Shown here piece by piece: positions 24,384 to 33,568 of a stretch of DNA of 62,204 nt (its first letter is position 1; each line of letters opens with the position of its first letter). A program made the position numbers and the translations under genes. The DNA comes from JAEYKI01 sp036679405. GTDB taxonomy: Bacteria; Bacillota; Clostridia; Christensenellales; Christensenellaceae. The stretch covers positions 1-62,204 of the forward strand of contig JAVBVZ010000027.1 in NCBI GenBank assembly GCA_036679405.1, given 5' to 3'. The notes under the pieces were generated by a model. The model searched no databases and was not told the DNA's origin. It was given only the letters and a program-made list of their open reading frames with translations.

Positions 24384-26675
24384 TCACCCCCCCGGCTTAA
24401 GATGTTTATGCAGACGCACCATTTCCAGATTTGCAGGCAACTCACGCACCCTGAATCCGGTTGCGTTATGTATTGCGCTTATAACAGCAGCCGCAACTGC
24501 TTCGGTTGCCGGCTCGCCCAAGCTCTTTGTATCATATGTACCTTTCGGATTTTTGCTTTCAAAAAACCAAGTTTCCACTTCCGGCACATCCAATGCGGTG
24601 GGAAGGATATACGAATCAAAATTGTCGCTCCGAATTATCCCTTTTCGGATCACCAATTCCTCCATCAAAGCAAATCCCATCCCCATAGCTACACCGCCGT
24701 ACACCTGACCTGCCGCCATTTCCGGATTAACCAATGTTCCCACATCGTGGGCGGCATAGACTTTTACCACATCTACATAACCTGTCAATGTGTCCACCTC
24801 TACCTCTGCTACCACGGCGCTATATGTATAGTTTGGAAAAGCATTTCCACCGCCTTTTTCAAAATCATAGCCCAGATCGTCCGGACGGTTCCAACAATAA
24901 ACAGTGGATTGGTGTCCTGTCCAATAATGGGCGGCACAAACATCCGCAAACGGAATCATCGCATCCGGAACACCTTTCATAACAAAAAATCCATCTTCAA
25001 TGTCAATATTTTCAGGCGGACAATGGAACATCATATCGGCTACCGTTTGTATAAGATGCCCTTTCAGCTCTTCCGCTGCTTTTTTCAAAGAAATAGAGCC
25101 GACAGAAGTAGATCTGGAGGCAGCAGTAATGCCGCCATCCGAAATGGTATTTGTGTCCACTCCAATACAGTTAATCTGGTCTGGCGAAACATGAAGCGTT
25201 TCAGCAACAATTTGCGTAAACGTTGTTTTTAATCCCTGACCATTTTCACTTAATCCTACGTTAAACATCACGCTGCCATCATCATGTACAGCCACAATGG
25301 ATCCCGATGCGTCAGAAGACTCTGCACCCAATCCACAACCCCTGTAACACACAGCCAATCCGATCCCTTTACGTATTGGCCCCTTTTCAAGGCTGTAAGA
25401 TTCTCTTTTGCGCTGAAATTCACTTTTCTCCAAAACAGAATCGATTACTTTATCAAAAATAACTTCTCCATCCAAAAGCTGTCCCGTAGGGGTTGTGTCG
25501 CCTTCGCGCAGAATATTCATTTTTTTGAATTCAACAACATCCATTCCAATTTCTTCGGCTACTTCCTCATATAACTGCTCTTGTGCATATATTATTTGAG
25601 GAGAACTGTAGCCGCGCATTGCACCCGAAGTTACATTATTGGTAAATACACCAAATACATCCACATATACATTTGGAATGCTATAAGCGCCTACCGCATG
25701 CACAGACGCACGAAAATTCATAAATTGGTGCATACTGTAGGCACCTAAATTCTCTGCAATCTCACACCATACCGCCTGTAACTTTCCATCTCGGTTCACC
25801 CCGACTTTATAACGCAAACGCATCGGATGTCGTTTAGTGCTTCCAATAATAGATTCTTCTCGGCTTACCGTCAGCTTAACAGGTCGTCCTGTCCTTTTAG
25901 CTAATATGGCCGCTCTGCAGGCTACCTGGCCCATCAACTCTTCTTTGCCGCCAAAACTTCCGCCCAACATTTGTTGAACTACCTGTACCTTGCTGCGCTG
26001 CACCCCCAATGCATCAGCAATCCAATGGCGAGTGAAAAATGGATTTACACAACCTGCGTATACGATCATTTCAGTAGCGCCGGTAGTTCCTGGCACTGCA
26101 ACTGCAGACTCTGTTTCCATGTATGCATGCTCTACGTAATTTGTCCTATATTCACGCTCAACAATAACATCAGAAGCTTCAAACGCCTCTTCCACATCGC
26201 CTTTACGAACTTTAAAACAACTCGGTTGGTGAATGTTGCCCGGCCAGTCTTCGCGCACTGTATGAGCTCCTTCTGCCAGTGCATCCTCAATGGTGAACAC
26301 TGCGGGAAGCTGTTCATACTCAACGGTGATAGCCTCTAGCGCCTCTTCCACTGCTTCTTTGGTTTCTGCAGCCACAATAGCCACTGCATCTCCCTGAAAA
26401 CGGATGATATCCGTCAAATAACGATACGACCCCCAACTGACCATGCTTGGCAGGTCGGCAAATGTAATGACCGCATGAACGCCTGCTACTTCTTTAGCCT
26501 TACTGGCATCTATTTTTGTAACCTTTGCGCTTGCATACGGACTGTACAGTGTTCCCCCGTAAAGCATACCGGCAAATGCAAGATCATCGGCATACTTTGC
26601 CTTTCCCGTCACCTTATCAAAGGCGTCTACTCTTTTGATAGAGTGATTTAAGTATTTATAATCTTTTTTACTCAT
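24384..26675 (-). CDS. molybdenum hydroxylase, molybdopterin-binding catalytic subunit (XdhA/XdhD-like)
   Basis: This 763-residue large subunit of a xanthine dehydrogenase-family hydroxylase inserts oxygen from water into a C-H bond next to nitrogen in a heterocycle. It has the hammerhead N-domain (KRVDAFDKVTGKAKYADD), the GGSFGGKEE molybdopterin-contact motif, and the catalytic glutamate in KSLGEPATEAVAAAV near residue 730. Three-subunit organisation with separate FeS and FAD proteins matches bacterial purine hydroxylases. It follows the SsnA-like gene by 26 bases. Related enzymes in clostridia can carry a labile selenium ligand; selD lies in this window, but the accessory genes yqeB and yqeC do not, so that remains open. 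Confidence 0.94.
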   Translation of the reverse strand: MSKKDYKYLNHSIKRVDAFDKVTGKAKYADDLAFAGMLYGGTLYSPYASAKVTKIDASKAKEVAGVHAVITFADLPSMVSWGSYRYLTDIIRFQGDAVAIVAAETKEAVEEALEAITVEYEQLPAVFTIEDALAEGAHTVREDWPGNIHQPSCFKVRKGDVEEAFEASDVIVEREYRTNYVEHAYMETESAVAVPGTTGATEMIVYAGCVNPFFTRHWIADALGVQRSKVQVVQQMLGGSFGGKEELMGQVACRAAILAKRTGRPVKLTVSREESIIGSTKRHPMRLRYKVGVNRDGKLQAVWCEIAENLGAYSMHQFMNFRASVHAVGAYSIPNVYVDVFGVFTNNVTSGAMRGYSSPQIIYAQEQLYEEVAEEIGMDVVEFKKMNILREGDTTPTGQLLDGEVIFDKVIDSVLEKSEFQRKRESYSLEKGPIRKGIGLAVCYRGCGLGAESSDASGSIVAVHDDGSVMFNVGLSENGQGLKTTFTQIVAETLHVSPDQINCIGVDTNTISDGGITAASRSTSVGSISLKKAAEELKGHLIQTVADMMFHCPPENIDIEDGFFVMKGVPDAMIPFADVCAAHYWTGHQSTVYCWNRPDDLGYDFEKGGGNAFPNYTYSAVVAEVEVDTLTGYVDVVKVYAAHDVGTLVNPEMAAGQVYGGVAMGMGFALMEELVIRKGIIRSDNFDSYILPTALDVPEVETWFFESKNPKGTYDTKSLGEPATEAVAAAVISAIHNATGFRVRELPANLEMVRLHKHLKPGG

Positions 26676-26701
26676 AGGCCACTCTCTCCTTTATTACGGT
26701 C

Positions 26702-28081
26702 CTATAACTCAATTCCGTTCTTCTTCCAAAGAATTCTCGCCTGGTGAACACAGTCTGTTTGTATTTCTTCCTCATCCACACGGGTGCTCTTCCCATTTTG
26801 CACAACAATCTCACCATCCACTATAACCGTCTGAACATGCTTGCCCTGGAATGTATTTACCAAATAAGCCATTGCAGAACAAGGAGCAACCGGTACGGGA
26901 CTGTCTGGATTGATAATAAGAACATCCGCTTTTTTTCCTACTTCCAGACTCCCAATCTCTTTTTCCATACCCAACGCTTTTGCCCCATTCATCAAAAACA
27001 TATCCAGCACTTCAAAAGGCAACATTACGTTTGGATTTGCCCTGGCCGCTTTATGCACCAAATATGAATATCTCATATACTCAGCTGCATCCAATGTAAA
27101 AAAGCAATCATGTCCAATTGTTACGTTCATCCCTTTTTTCATCATATCCGGAACACGGGCAACCCCATTGCCACCTAATGAGTTTGTCATAGGCGTATGC
27201 GCTATATTTACACGGTTTCGGCAAAGAATTTCAAGATCATCGTCCGAAAGATCAATGCAATGCGCGGCAACCACGTCCGGGCCCAACAATCCGGCCTGTT
27301 CTAAATATCCAGGAGCGGAAACTCCGTACTTCTCCACCAAAAATGCACGCGGAATCTCTGCAATGTGAATCTGTATACCGCATTCATATTCGTTCGCCAG
27401 GACGCGTGCCTTTTCTAAGGTCTCTATACTGTTCGTGTAGGCGGTATGAACCCCTAACCTTCCCTGAATCCTCCCACCGTTTCCATTCGGAAACCGTTTG
27501 CAAAAACGAATGTTTTCCGCCAGCCCGGCTTCTGCATTTTCAGGCTTTTGGTTGGTTAAAATGGATTTCCCTACCACACGCTCGGTTGTCTCATAACCTA
27601 TTTGTGCACGGATGCCCACTTCATCTACAGCTTTTGCGCTATAATCCAACACTCCGTCCATAGCGCAAGGTGCTTCTACTAATTCACAAACGGTAGTCGT
27701 TCCATTCTTTAACATTTTTAAAGCTGCATATCGGGTAGCTGCATATACGCCTTCTTTTGTTGTAATATCCTCTAGCCATTCCCAACCCATTTTTTGCAGC
27801 ATATCCCAAAAACTATGAAGTTGAGAAAAATCTACTGGCATATTATGCCCTAAAACATAAGGCATATGCGTATGCGTGATTATCAAACCAGGCATAACCA
27901 GTTTTCCGGAAGCATCTATCACATTTTTTGCATCCCGATATTTTGCTTCCAGCTCAGCACTGGGCCCGATTTCCGCAATTTGATTACCTTGAACTGCAAC
28001 TGCGCCATCCGAAATAACCCGACCACCCAAAGTTCCATTTTCAAATGTAAGAACCAATCCATTTTTTATTAGAAGATCCAT
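26702..28081 (-). CDS. amidohydrolase of the SsnA / cytosine deaminase-like family
   Basis: This 459-residue metal-dependent hydrolase or deaminase acts on ring amines or amides. Metal ligands are visible in order: HTHMP in the first strand, HIAE, AHCIDLSDDD and GHDCFF (Asp). The C-terminal composite domain closes with VGKKADVLIINPDSP. The length matches SsnA and guanine-deaminase-like proteins. GGAGGCGCAAA precedes the ATG at 28081. ssnA is a standard member of anaerobic purine-degradation clusters, next to molybdenum hydroxylases and a YgfK-type reductase, as here. The substrate is not proven; guanine, an aminopurine or an open-ring product are options. Confidence 0.9.
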   Translation of the reverse strand: MDLLIKNGLVLTFENGTLGGRVISDGAVAVQGNQIAEIGPSAELEAKYRDAKNVIDASGKLVMPGLIITHTHMPYVLGHNMPVDFSQLHSFWDMLQKMGWEWLEDITTKEGVYAATRYAALKMLKNGTTTVCELVEAPCAMDGVLDYSAKAVDEVGIRAQIGYETTERVVGKSILTNQKPENAEAGLAENIRFCKRFPNGNGGRIQGRLGVHTAYTNSIETLEKARVLANEYECGIQIHIAEIPRAFLVEKYGVSAPGYLEQAGLLGPDVVAAHCIDLSDDDLEILCRNRVNIAHTPMTNSLGGNGVARVPDMMKKGMNVTIGHDCFFTLDAAEYMRYSYLVHKAARANPNVMLPFEVLDMFLMNGAKALGMEKEIGSLEVGKKADVLIINPDSPVPVAPCSAMAYLVNTFQGKHVQTVIVDGEIVVQNGKSTRVDEEEIQTDCVHQARILWKKNGIEL

Positions 28082-28115
28082 TTTGCGCCTCCGTTTACAT
28101 TGTTCAAAATTCTCT

Positions 28116-29291
28116 TCAAAAATATTTTTGTTCAATTGCTTTTGTCGGACAGACCGTTACGCAAAGTCCGCATCCATGGCATGTTTGGCGATCAAAAGAT
28201 GGCACCTTCCCATTCATCTGCACAGCGCCATACGGGCAGGATCTCACACATTTTTTGCATCCAATACATGTATCATTGTCACAAACCGGCAGCAAAGGAT
28301 CGAATATAATCTGCCGCTTTTTTTCTTCTCTTTCCCGAATCCTTCTTAAAGTCAAGCCGCGAAAATCTTCTAAACTTTCATAACCCTTTCTCTCCATAAA
28401 ATCTACAATTTCATCATGAATCTTTTCATATGTTTTATAGCCCGCCAAGGTACTACTTGTCGCCGCGGCCACCGCTGTTGCTCCCGCCATGATATACTGT
28501 ACCGCATCTGATCCGGTTGATATGCCGCCCATCGCAATAATAGGCACCGGGACTGTCTGCGCAATTTCCAAAACCATCTTTAAAACAAGAGGCTTAATGG
28601 CCGGACCCGTGAGGCCGCCATATCCAACTGGTCCACCCAAAACCGGCTCCCCTGTTTGAATATCTATATCCATCGCAGGCCCAATACTATCTGCAGATGA
28701 AATAGCATCCGCCCCCGCTTCTACAACTGCCTTAGCCCAAGTTTTTACATTATAATGGTAAATCGCACTGAATTTACAAATAACAGGAATATTTACCGCT
28801 TTTTTTACTGCCTCTACAGTTTTGGCATAATCGGACGGGTCATGCACTTCAGGTAAAGGCATTTTTAGCCCAGGATACATAGCTTCCAAAACATTCGCCA
28901 TATGTGGACAAGCTGTGGGCAATTCAATAAAAGCTGCACCTGCTTCCTCACACTTTTTTGCGAGTTCCACCGTTTCAGACGGATTCACCCCCGCCAAATT
29001 TGCAATGATCGGAATACCGGCCTCAAGCGCTCGTGGAAATTCCTCCGAAAACCATTGTTCAGCTGTCAGATTTGCACCAAACACACAATTAATCAGTGAA
29101 CCTCCGCTCACAAGTTTCATATTTGGAACAACATCATGCTGTATATTCGCCACAATAGTTTTTGTTGTTGCTGCGCCCAATTTATATTTACTTACTTTTT
29201 TAATACGGCCCCCATCCATTCCATCTACACCGGAAGCCGTAATAATGGGGGATCCCAGCTTTACGCCTCCTATATTCACACTTAAATTCAT
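28116..29291 (-). CDS. PreA-like dihydropyrimidine dehydrogenase-type flavoprotein with two [4Fe-4S] clusters
   Basis: This 391-residue protein has a dihydroorotate dehydrogenase-like FMN barrel (about residues 1-310) with a GGISTGSDAVQYIMAGA phosphate-binding segment, and a C-terminal ferredoxin domain with CIGCKKCVRSCP and CHGCGLCVTVCP. This is the layout of PreA, the catalytic half of dihydropyrimidine dehydrogenase. The catalytic cysteine loop of that enzyme is not conserved here: the region reads ELPTACPHMANVLEAMYPG, so another ring is probably reduced or oxidised. The usual partner PreT is absent nearby, but the 1180-residue protein at 37114 has a PreT/GltD-like domain. The ATG at 29291 overlaps the stop of a small upstream frame; TTG at 29294 is an alternative start. 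Confidence 0.88.
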   Translation of the reverse strand: MNLSVNIGGVKLGSPIITASGVDGMDGGRIKKVSKYKLGAATTKTIVANIQHDVVPNMKLVSGGSLINCVFGANLTAEQWFSEEFPRALEAGIPIIANLAGVNPSETVELAKKCEEAGAAFIELPTACPHMANVLEAMYPGLKMPLPEVHDPSDYAKTVEAVKKAVNIPVICKFSAIYHYNVKTWAKAVVEAGADAISSADSIGPAMDIDIQTGEPVLGGPVGYGGLTGPAIKPLVLKMVLEIAQTVPVPIIAMGGISTGSDAVQYIMAGATAVAAATSSTLAGYKTYEKIHDEIVDFMERKGYESLEDFRGLTLRRIREREEKKRQIIFDPLLPVCDNDTCIGCKKCVRSCPYGAVQMNGKVPSFDRQTCHGCGLCVTVCPTKAIEQKYF

Positions 29292-29389
29292 CAATAATTT
29301 GCCTCCACCAAATAAAAAAAGCGTAAAGACCTTTTCCAGACCCTAAGGCCGCCATTTAGGAACCCATCCCAAATATATCCGCCATTCAT
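29291..29389 (-). CDS. possible 32-codon leader peptide coupled to the PreA-like gene
   Basis: On the minus strand an ATG at 29387-29389 opens MNGGYIWDGF and ends with a TGA that overlaps the ATG of the PreA-like gene (TGATG). The codon frame is open and rich in aromatic residues. No good ribosome binding site precedes it, so it may be chance. If translated it would couple to the downstream start. Confidence 0.2.
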   Translation of the reverse strand: MNGGYIWDGFLNGGLRVWKRSLRFFYLVEANY

Positions 29390-29477
29390 CTGTTTGTTTC
29401 CATCACAGCCTTTGTCTTGCCCGCAATAGAAAACCCTCGCGTCTTTGCGTTTTTTTGTATGTTTTATTTGCGATGAG

Positions 29478-29527
29478 ATTATATAATCTTTTCTATTTTA
29501 ATTATATAATCGGTATAAACAAAATTC
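29478..29527 (-). promoter_or_regulatory. internal promoter upstream of the PreA-SsnA-hydroxylase unit
   Basis: On the minus strand TTGAAT and TATAAT are separated by 17 bases (about 29499-29527). The 10-base palindrome ATTATATAAT occurs twice, at 29501-29510 over the -10 box and at 29478-29487 just downstream, 23 bp apart (two helical turns), which could form paired operators. The leader to 29291 is about 200 bases and includes a T run shortly before the ribosome binding site. Confidence 0.55.
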
Positions 29528-29532
29528 AACAA

Positions 29533-29574
29533 TATGTTGACAGGAAGCCGCCTAGGGCCTCCCGTCAACATATT
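29533..29574 (-). terminator. 18-bp hairpin after the hydroxyacid dehydrogenase gene
   Basis: The arms at 29533-29550 and 29557-29574 pair over 18 positions with a 6-base loop. On the plus strand two positions would be A-C mismatches, but on the minus-strand RNA both become G-U pairs, so the structure is complete only in the transcript of the operon. It begins 20 bases after the stop at 29594. The tail is AT-rich without a clean T run. Confidence 0.65.
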
Positions 29575-29593
29575 TCATTTCTTCCGAGCAGCT

Positions 29594-30583
29594 TCACTTG
29601 CCGGTCGGCTCTTCTTTTTTATAACCCGCTTTAAGGTCCACTTCATTGATCATTCTTTCTCCAGAGATATATCTGTGAAGATTTTCAGAACAAATACCCA
29701 TGATCATATCTTCCGTTTCAGTAAGATGCCCGAAGCATACTCCCGATATATGCGGCGTTATCACTGCATTTTTACAGTGCCACAAAGGGTGCCCTTTAGG
29801 CAAAGGTTCCGGATCGGTTACATCTAGCGCCGCACCCAAAAGCTTCCCTTTTTCCAACGCATCCACTAAAGCCATAGTATCCACCACATCACCACGCGCT
29901 ACATTCACAAAAAGAGTGTCCTGTTTCATGAGGCCAATACGCCGTTTGTCAAACAGCCCCTTTGTTTTGTTCGTACTCGGCAAACAGTTCACAACAATAT
30001 CCGCCCGCGGAAGCAGGTCATCTAAAGCATCCATTGTACAGAGCTCATCCATGTATTCAGGCACTTTACCCACAAACATCGTAATGCCAAGCGTTGTGCA
30101 GTCAAACTTTTTCATCAGTATAGCAACCGCTCCGCCTACATTTCCAACACCGGTAATCAAAACCGTTTTTCCGACGGGTGTAAACTCCTTGCCGCAATCC
30201 TCCCACATTTCCTGATTTTGCTGGTCACGGTATAGGTGCATTTTTTTATACACGGACAGTATCATTGCCAGTACATATTCAGAAATTGATTGTCCAAAAG
30301 CGCCGCTTGTATTTGTCAAGAATACATTTTGGGGGAATTCATAATCTTTGGAATAATAATCCACTCCCGCCCAAGTAATCTGTAACCATTCAAGATTACC
30401 GGCCTTCTCCATCATATCGTGCGTCGGCTCTCCAATGATGATATGCGCTTGGCCGAGTTCGTCATCCGTCGGCTCCTCGTTATAGATAAAGGTATACCCT
30501 GGAGCTGCTTTCGCAAACTGTTCCTTATCGGCCTCCCTGCTCGGAACCATTACCAATACGGTTTTATTCTCTTTATTGTTCAT
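29594..30583 (-). CDS. D-2-hydroxyacid dehydrogenase family protein
   Basis: This 329-residue NAD(P)-dependent reductase of 2-oxo acids is related to glyoxylate/hydroxypyruvate reductases and phosphoglycerate dehydrogenase. The Rossmann motif TVLITGVGNVGGAVA, the arginine segment LFVNVARGDVVD, the glutamate in ALDVTDPEPLP and the catalytic histidine in VITPHISG are all present. Its place at the end of the hydantoinase unit, and the co-regulated glycerate 2-kinase at 42449, suggest that it may produce D-glycerate from hydroxypyruvate or act on a ring-derived 2-oxo acid. The substrate is inferred only. Confidence 0.9.
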   Translation of the reverse strand: MNNKENKTVLVMVPSREADKEQFAKAAPGYTFIYNEEPTDDELGQAHIIIGEPTHDMMEKAGNLEWLQITWAGVDYYSKDYEFPQNVFLTNTSGAFGQSISEYVLAMILSVYKKMHLYRDQQNQEMWEDCGKEFTPVGKTVLITGVGNVGGAVAILMKKFDCTTLGITMFVGKVPEYMDELCTMDALDDLLPRADIVVNCLPSTNKTKGLFDKRRIGLMKQDTLFVNVARGDVVDTMALVDALEKGKLLGAALDVTDPEPLPKGHPLWHCKNAVITPHISGVCFGHLTETEDMIMGICSENLHRYISGERMINEVDLKAGYKKEEPTGK

Positions 30584-30607
30584 GTAGACATTCCTTTCCG
30601 CAGCTTT

Positions 30608-31744
30608 CTAAGCCTTCCCTTCATAAAGGTACGTTTTAATTTGTTCCAAGGACCATTTCGGATCAATGCCCAGGGACTCAACCGTTCTGCCTGTTGTCCG
30701 GTAATCTTTATTAAGCAAACCTTCAGCTATCGTAATGATTGCAGAAACGATCGGAGTTTCGACTCCCAACACTTTGCCCAAAGATTCATATGTGACCAAG
30801 CCGTATGGAACATCTTCTGTCAAATGACGCGTATTTAAGGTAAACGGACCTTCGCACACTTCCAGAAAAGGCGTGTGGATTGCCTCATAGAATGGCAACA
30901 CTTCATCCACCCCGTCGCGATTCCATTTTACCAGCCGAATTTCTTCTTCCAAAGTATATTGTTTCAGCCCCAGTTTTTCACCGATAGCCATACGTTCCCG
31001 ATCTAAAAGTTTCATCACATTACACACGGCGGGTGTGTTTTCCTTTACGCCAAACAGATGGAAATCCGGATCGCCCGTTTCAATCAGAGCCGCATTGCAA
31101 ACCATAGGAGGCGTATGCGTGATAGCATTATAATCCACCAACAAGGTATCAATAGGATTTTGTCCGCTACGCAACGTATATCCGTGTCTTTCAGGATACA
31201 ACTGTGTTAAAACATCCATCACCGTATCAATAGATTTTGCCGGCCAGGAAGCAAACATTAAATTTTCCGTCCGTGCCTCTAACCGCACTTGATTCTCTCC
31301 CATTCTGGACGCTCCGTATGGCAATGTATTACAATCTGCTAAATACACGCTATTTTTATTGCCTGATTCTTTAATAATCTTTGCCCAGGTCAACGAAGCG
31401 CCACCTTTTCCAAGCGCAATCACAAATTGACCTTCTTCCAAATGCGGCGCGGCCAATTTTGCATACGTTTCAGTCGCAAGATAAGGTACAGGGTTTAAAA
31501 TTACTTGCGCTCCCTTAACAACTGCCGCAATATCATCCGACACCAACTCTATTTTTCCAACTACCCCTGTAGGCTTAGAGTCAATGTCCAATATTTCAAT
31601 TTCAGGTTTTTCCTTTAACCCATCTAATTTTCCCGGCATGGCATCGAAAATCGCAACTTCAAACCCCAAGTTTGCAGCCATATCGGCCGCGCTCATATAC
31701 CCTCCGTTACCGGCTCCGAGTATAGCAACTTTTTTAATCTGCAT
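30608..31744 (-). CDS. NAD/NADP octopine/nopaline dehydrogenase family protein
   Basis: This 378-residue protein has an N-terminal Rossmann domain (VAILGAGNGGYMSAADMA) and the helical C-terminal domain of opine dehydrogenases, including the conserved histidine region DYNAITHTPPMVCNAALIE. Enzymes of this family reductively join an amino acid and a 2-oxo acid, or run in reverse to split a secondary amine acid. Position between the hydantoinase subunits and the hydroxyacid dehydrogenase suggests a catabolic role: releasing an amino acid and a keto acid that the next gene product reduces. That order is inference. It overlaps nothing and starts six bases after hyuB. Confidence 0.88.
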   Translation of the reverse strand: MQIKKVAILGAGNGGYMSAADMAANLGFEVAIFDAMPGKLDGLKEKPEIEILDIDSKPTGVVGKIELVSDDIAAVVKGAQVILNPVPYLATETYAKLAAPHLEEGQFVIALGKGGASLTWAKIIKESGNKNSVYLADCNTLPYGASRMGENQVRLEARTENLMFASWPAKSIDTVMDVLTQLYPERHGYTLRSGQNPIDTLLVDYNAITHTPPMVCNAALIETGDPDFHLFGVKENTPAVCNVMKLLDRERMAIGEKLGLKQYTLEEEIRLVKWNRDGVDEVLPFYEAIHTPFLEVCEGPFTLNTRHLTEDVPYGLVTYESLGKVLGVETPIVSAIITIAEGLLNKDYRTTGRTVESLGIDPKWSLEQIKTYLYEGKA

Positions 31745-31750
31745 TGAAAC

Positions 31751-33511
31751 TCAACCCTCCCTCAGTTTATTTGTTTCTGCAACGTTAACAGTAAAATCCG
31801 GTTCTTCCAAAACCACTTTGAATACTTCACGCGCTTTTTCAAGCGAAACAATACCGTTTTTCACATCCATCCTAACTTTTTCAACTGGCCGCTTTTTAGG
31901 ATTTCCCCATCCGCCACCGCCTGAAGGATACGTTGTAAACGTATCACCTGCTTTCAGATCAATCGCTCCTTTTGCCGGCAACAGTTGTTCATCCTTCATT
32001 CCTTCGTTTGCATAAGCCATATTGCATGTGCCCGGTCCGCCTTCAAACAATCCATAAGGCGGGTTTATACGGCCATCGCCAAACATAACTACCGAGGGAT
32101 TCTCGTCATAGAACTTAATTCTATACTTAGCACCAGCTCCGCCAATAAATTCACCAAATCCGCAAGAGTCTGTTATGAATTCATTAAATTCTGTAATGTG
32201 CGGATAAGAAGTTTCGTTGGTCTCAATATTGGGTGCAATCAAGCCACCCAAGTCAATCCCATCTCCAATATAATGGTATCCATCCTGACCATTCGCACCG
32301 CCGGCACCCCCAAAGCCATTAAAGGTAAACATAACATAAAACGCATCGTTTCTGGGGTCAATGCCGGTGATGGAAGGCCCATTCCAGCGATTCCAACCCG
32401 CGGGAACGCGGTCCGGAAGAATAGGTGCCAGGGCTTTCCAACATGCTTCCAAAATTGCACATGCCGTATCCAATGTACAGTACGCAACCGGCGCAGGATA
32501 GTCCGAATTGACAACACTGTGCTCGGGTGCGGTAATTTTGATCGGGCGGTAAACGCCTTCATTATGCGGAATATCCGGCGTAGTTACAGTGGTTAAAAAG
32601 GCCACATATACGCAAGTTGCCGTGTTTGCAATAGGGCTGTTGCTCGGCCCTGTCACTTGAGGGCTTGATCCAGCAAAATCGACCAAAACCTCATCTCCTT
32701 TAACGGTGACCGCCACTTTAATATCAATAGGCGTATCTGTTACCCCATCCGAATCCAACCTTGAATCACCATAGTACACACCATCCGGAAGTTTTTCTAT
32801 TTCCCGTCTCATGCGGGTTTCCGCATATAGATGAATATCTTCAATGGTTTCCCTGGTTTTCTCCTCTCCGTATTTTTGCATCATTTCCAAAATACGCTTT
32901 TCTCCAACACAACAGGAAGCAATTTGAGCTTTCATATCCACCCATAGATCATCGGGCATACGCGTATTGATTTTAATCATCTCAATCACATCAAGTATCG
33001 GCTCATTATCTTTATAGATACGCAAAGGCGGAATTCTGATTCCTTCGTGCAGCAATTCCGTTGCCGCCGGACAATAAGAACCAGCCTCCATACCTCCCAC
33101 ATCACCGTGATGCGCACGGTTGATTGCAATAAACTGCAAGCGTCCATCAAAGAAAATTGGTTTCATGATGGTCACGTCCTGCAAATGCGTCCCGCCCATA
33201 TATGGATCGTTCATTACAAAAACGTCTCCGGGATGTATGTCTTCTCCAAAATACCGTGTCACCGCTTTTACCGATTCCATTGCAGAAGCAGTATGGGATG
33301 GGACTCCATCTACTTGAGATACAATTCTATCCTTCCAATCGCAGATTGCACAGGAAAAATCATGCACTTCTGCAAAAATCGGAGAAATAGACGTGTTAAT
33401 CATGGTGATTCCCATTTCTCTGTTGATCGTCAACAAACGGTTATATACCACGGCAAAAGTAATCGGATCGCGGCTTCCTTCAAATTCATCCTTTTTACTC
33501 TTCATCGCCAT
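31751..33511 (-). CDS. hyuB: hydantoinase B / N-methylhydantoinase, HyuB subunit
   Basis: This is the B subunit of an ATP-dependent hydantoinase of the 5-oxoprolinase / N-methylhydantoinase / acetone carboxylase superfamily, which opens a five-membered cyclic amide or ureide while hydrolysing ATP. It is 586 residues, close to the usual 520-600. The family pattern is visible: DPITFAVVYNRLLTINREMG near the start, HDFSCAICD, NDPYMGGTHLQDVTIMKPIF, AINRAHHGDVGGMEAGS with metal-type histidines, and a C-terminal PSGGGGWGNP. The start at 33511 follows GAAAGGAAG. It lies 57 bases after hyuA. The product would be an N-carbamoyl amino acid if the substrate is a hydantoin. Confidence 0.93.
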   Translation of the reverse strand: MAMKSKKDEFEGSRDPITFAVVYNRLLTINREMGITMINTSISPIFAEVHDFSCAICDWKDRIVSQVDGVPSHTASAMESVKAVTRYFGEDIHPGDVFVMNDPYMGGTHLQDVTIMKPIFFDGRLQFIAINRAHHGDVGGMEAGSYCPAATELLHEGIRIPPLRIYKDNEPILDVIEMIKINTRMPDDLWVDMKAQIASCCVGEKRILEMMQKYGEEKTRETIEDIHLYAETRMRREIEKLPDGVYYGDSRLDSDGVTDTPIDIKVAVTVKGDEVLVDFAGSSPQVTGPSNSPIANTATCVYVAFLTTVTTPDIPHNEGVYRPIKITAPEHSVVNSDYPAPVAYCTLDTACAILEACWKALAPILPDRVPAGWNRWNGPSITGIDPRNDAFYVMFTFNGFGGAGGANGQDGYHYIGDGIDLGGLIAPNIETNETSYPHITEFNEFITDSCGFGEFIGGAGAKYRIKFYDENPSVVMFGDGRINPPYGLFEGGPGTCNMAYANEGMKDEQLLPAKGAIDLKAGDTFTTYPSGGGGWGNPKKRPVEKVRMDVKNGIVSLEKAREVFKVVLEEPDFTVNVAETNKLREG

Positions 33512-33568
33512 AAATATTATCTTCCTTTCACTTGTTTGATTGCAAGTCATAATGCCCCTTCAAAGGCA

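Noticed and set aside
29295..29500. Leader of the PreA-like gene as a c-di-GMP or other known riboswitch
   Set aside because: A GCAAAGAC stretch recalls part of a c-di-GMP motif, but the remaining conserved parts are not present. I do not assign a class.
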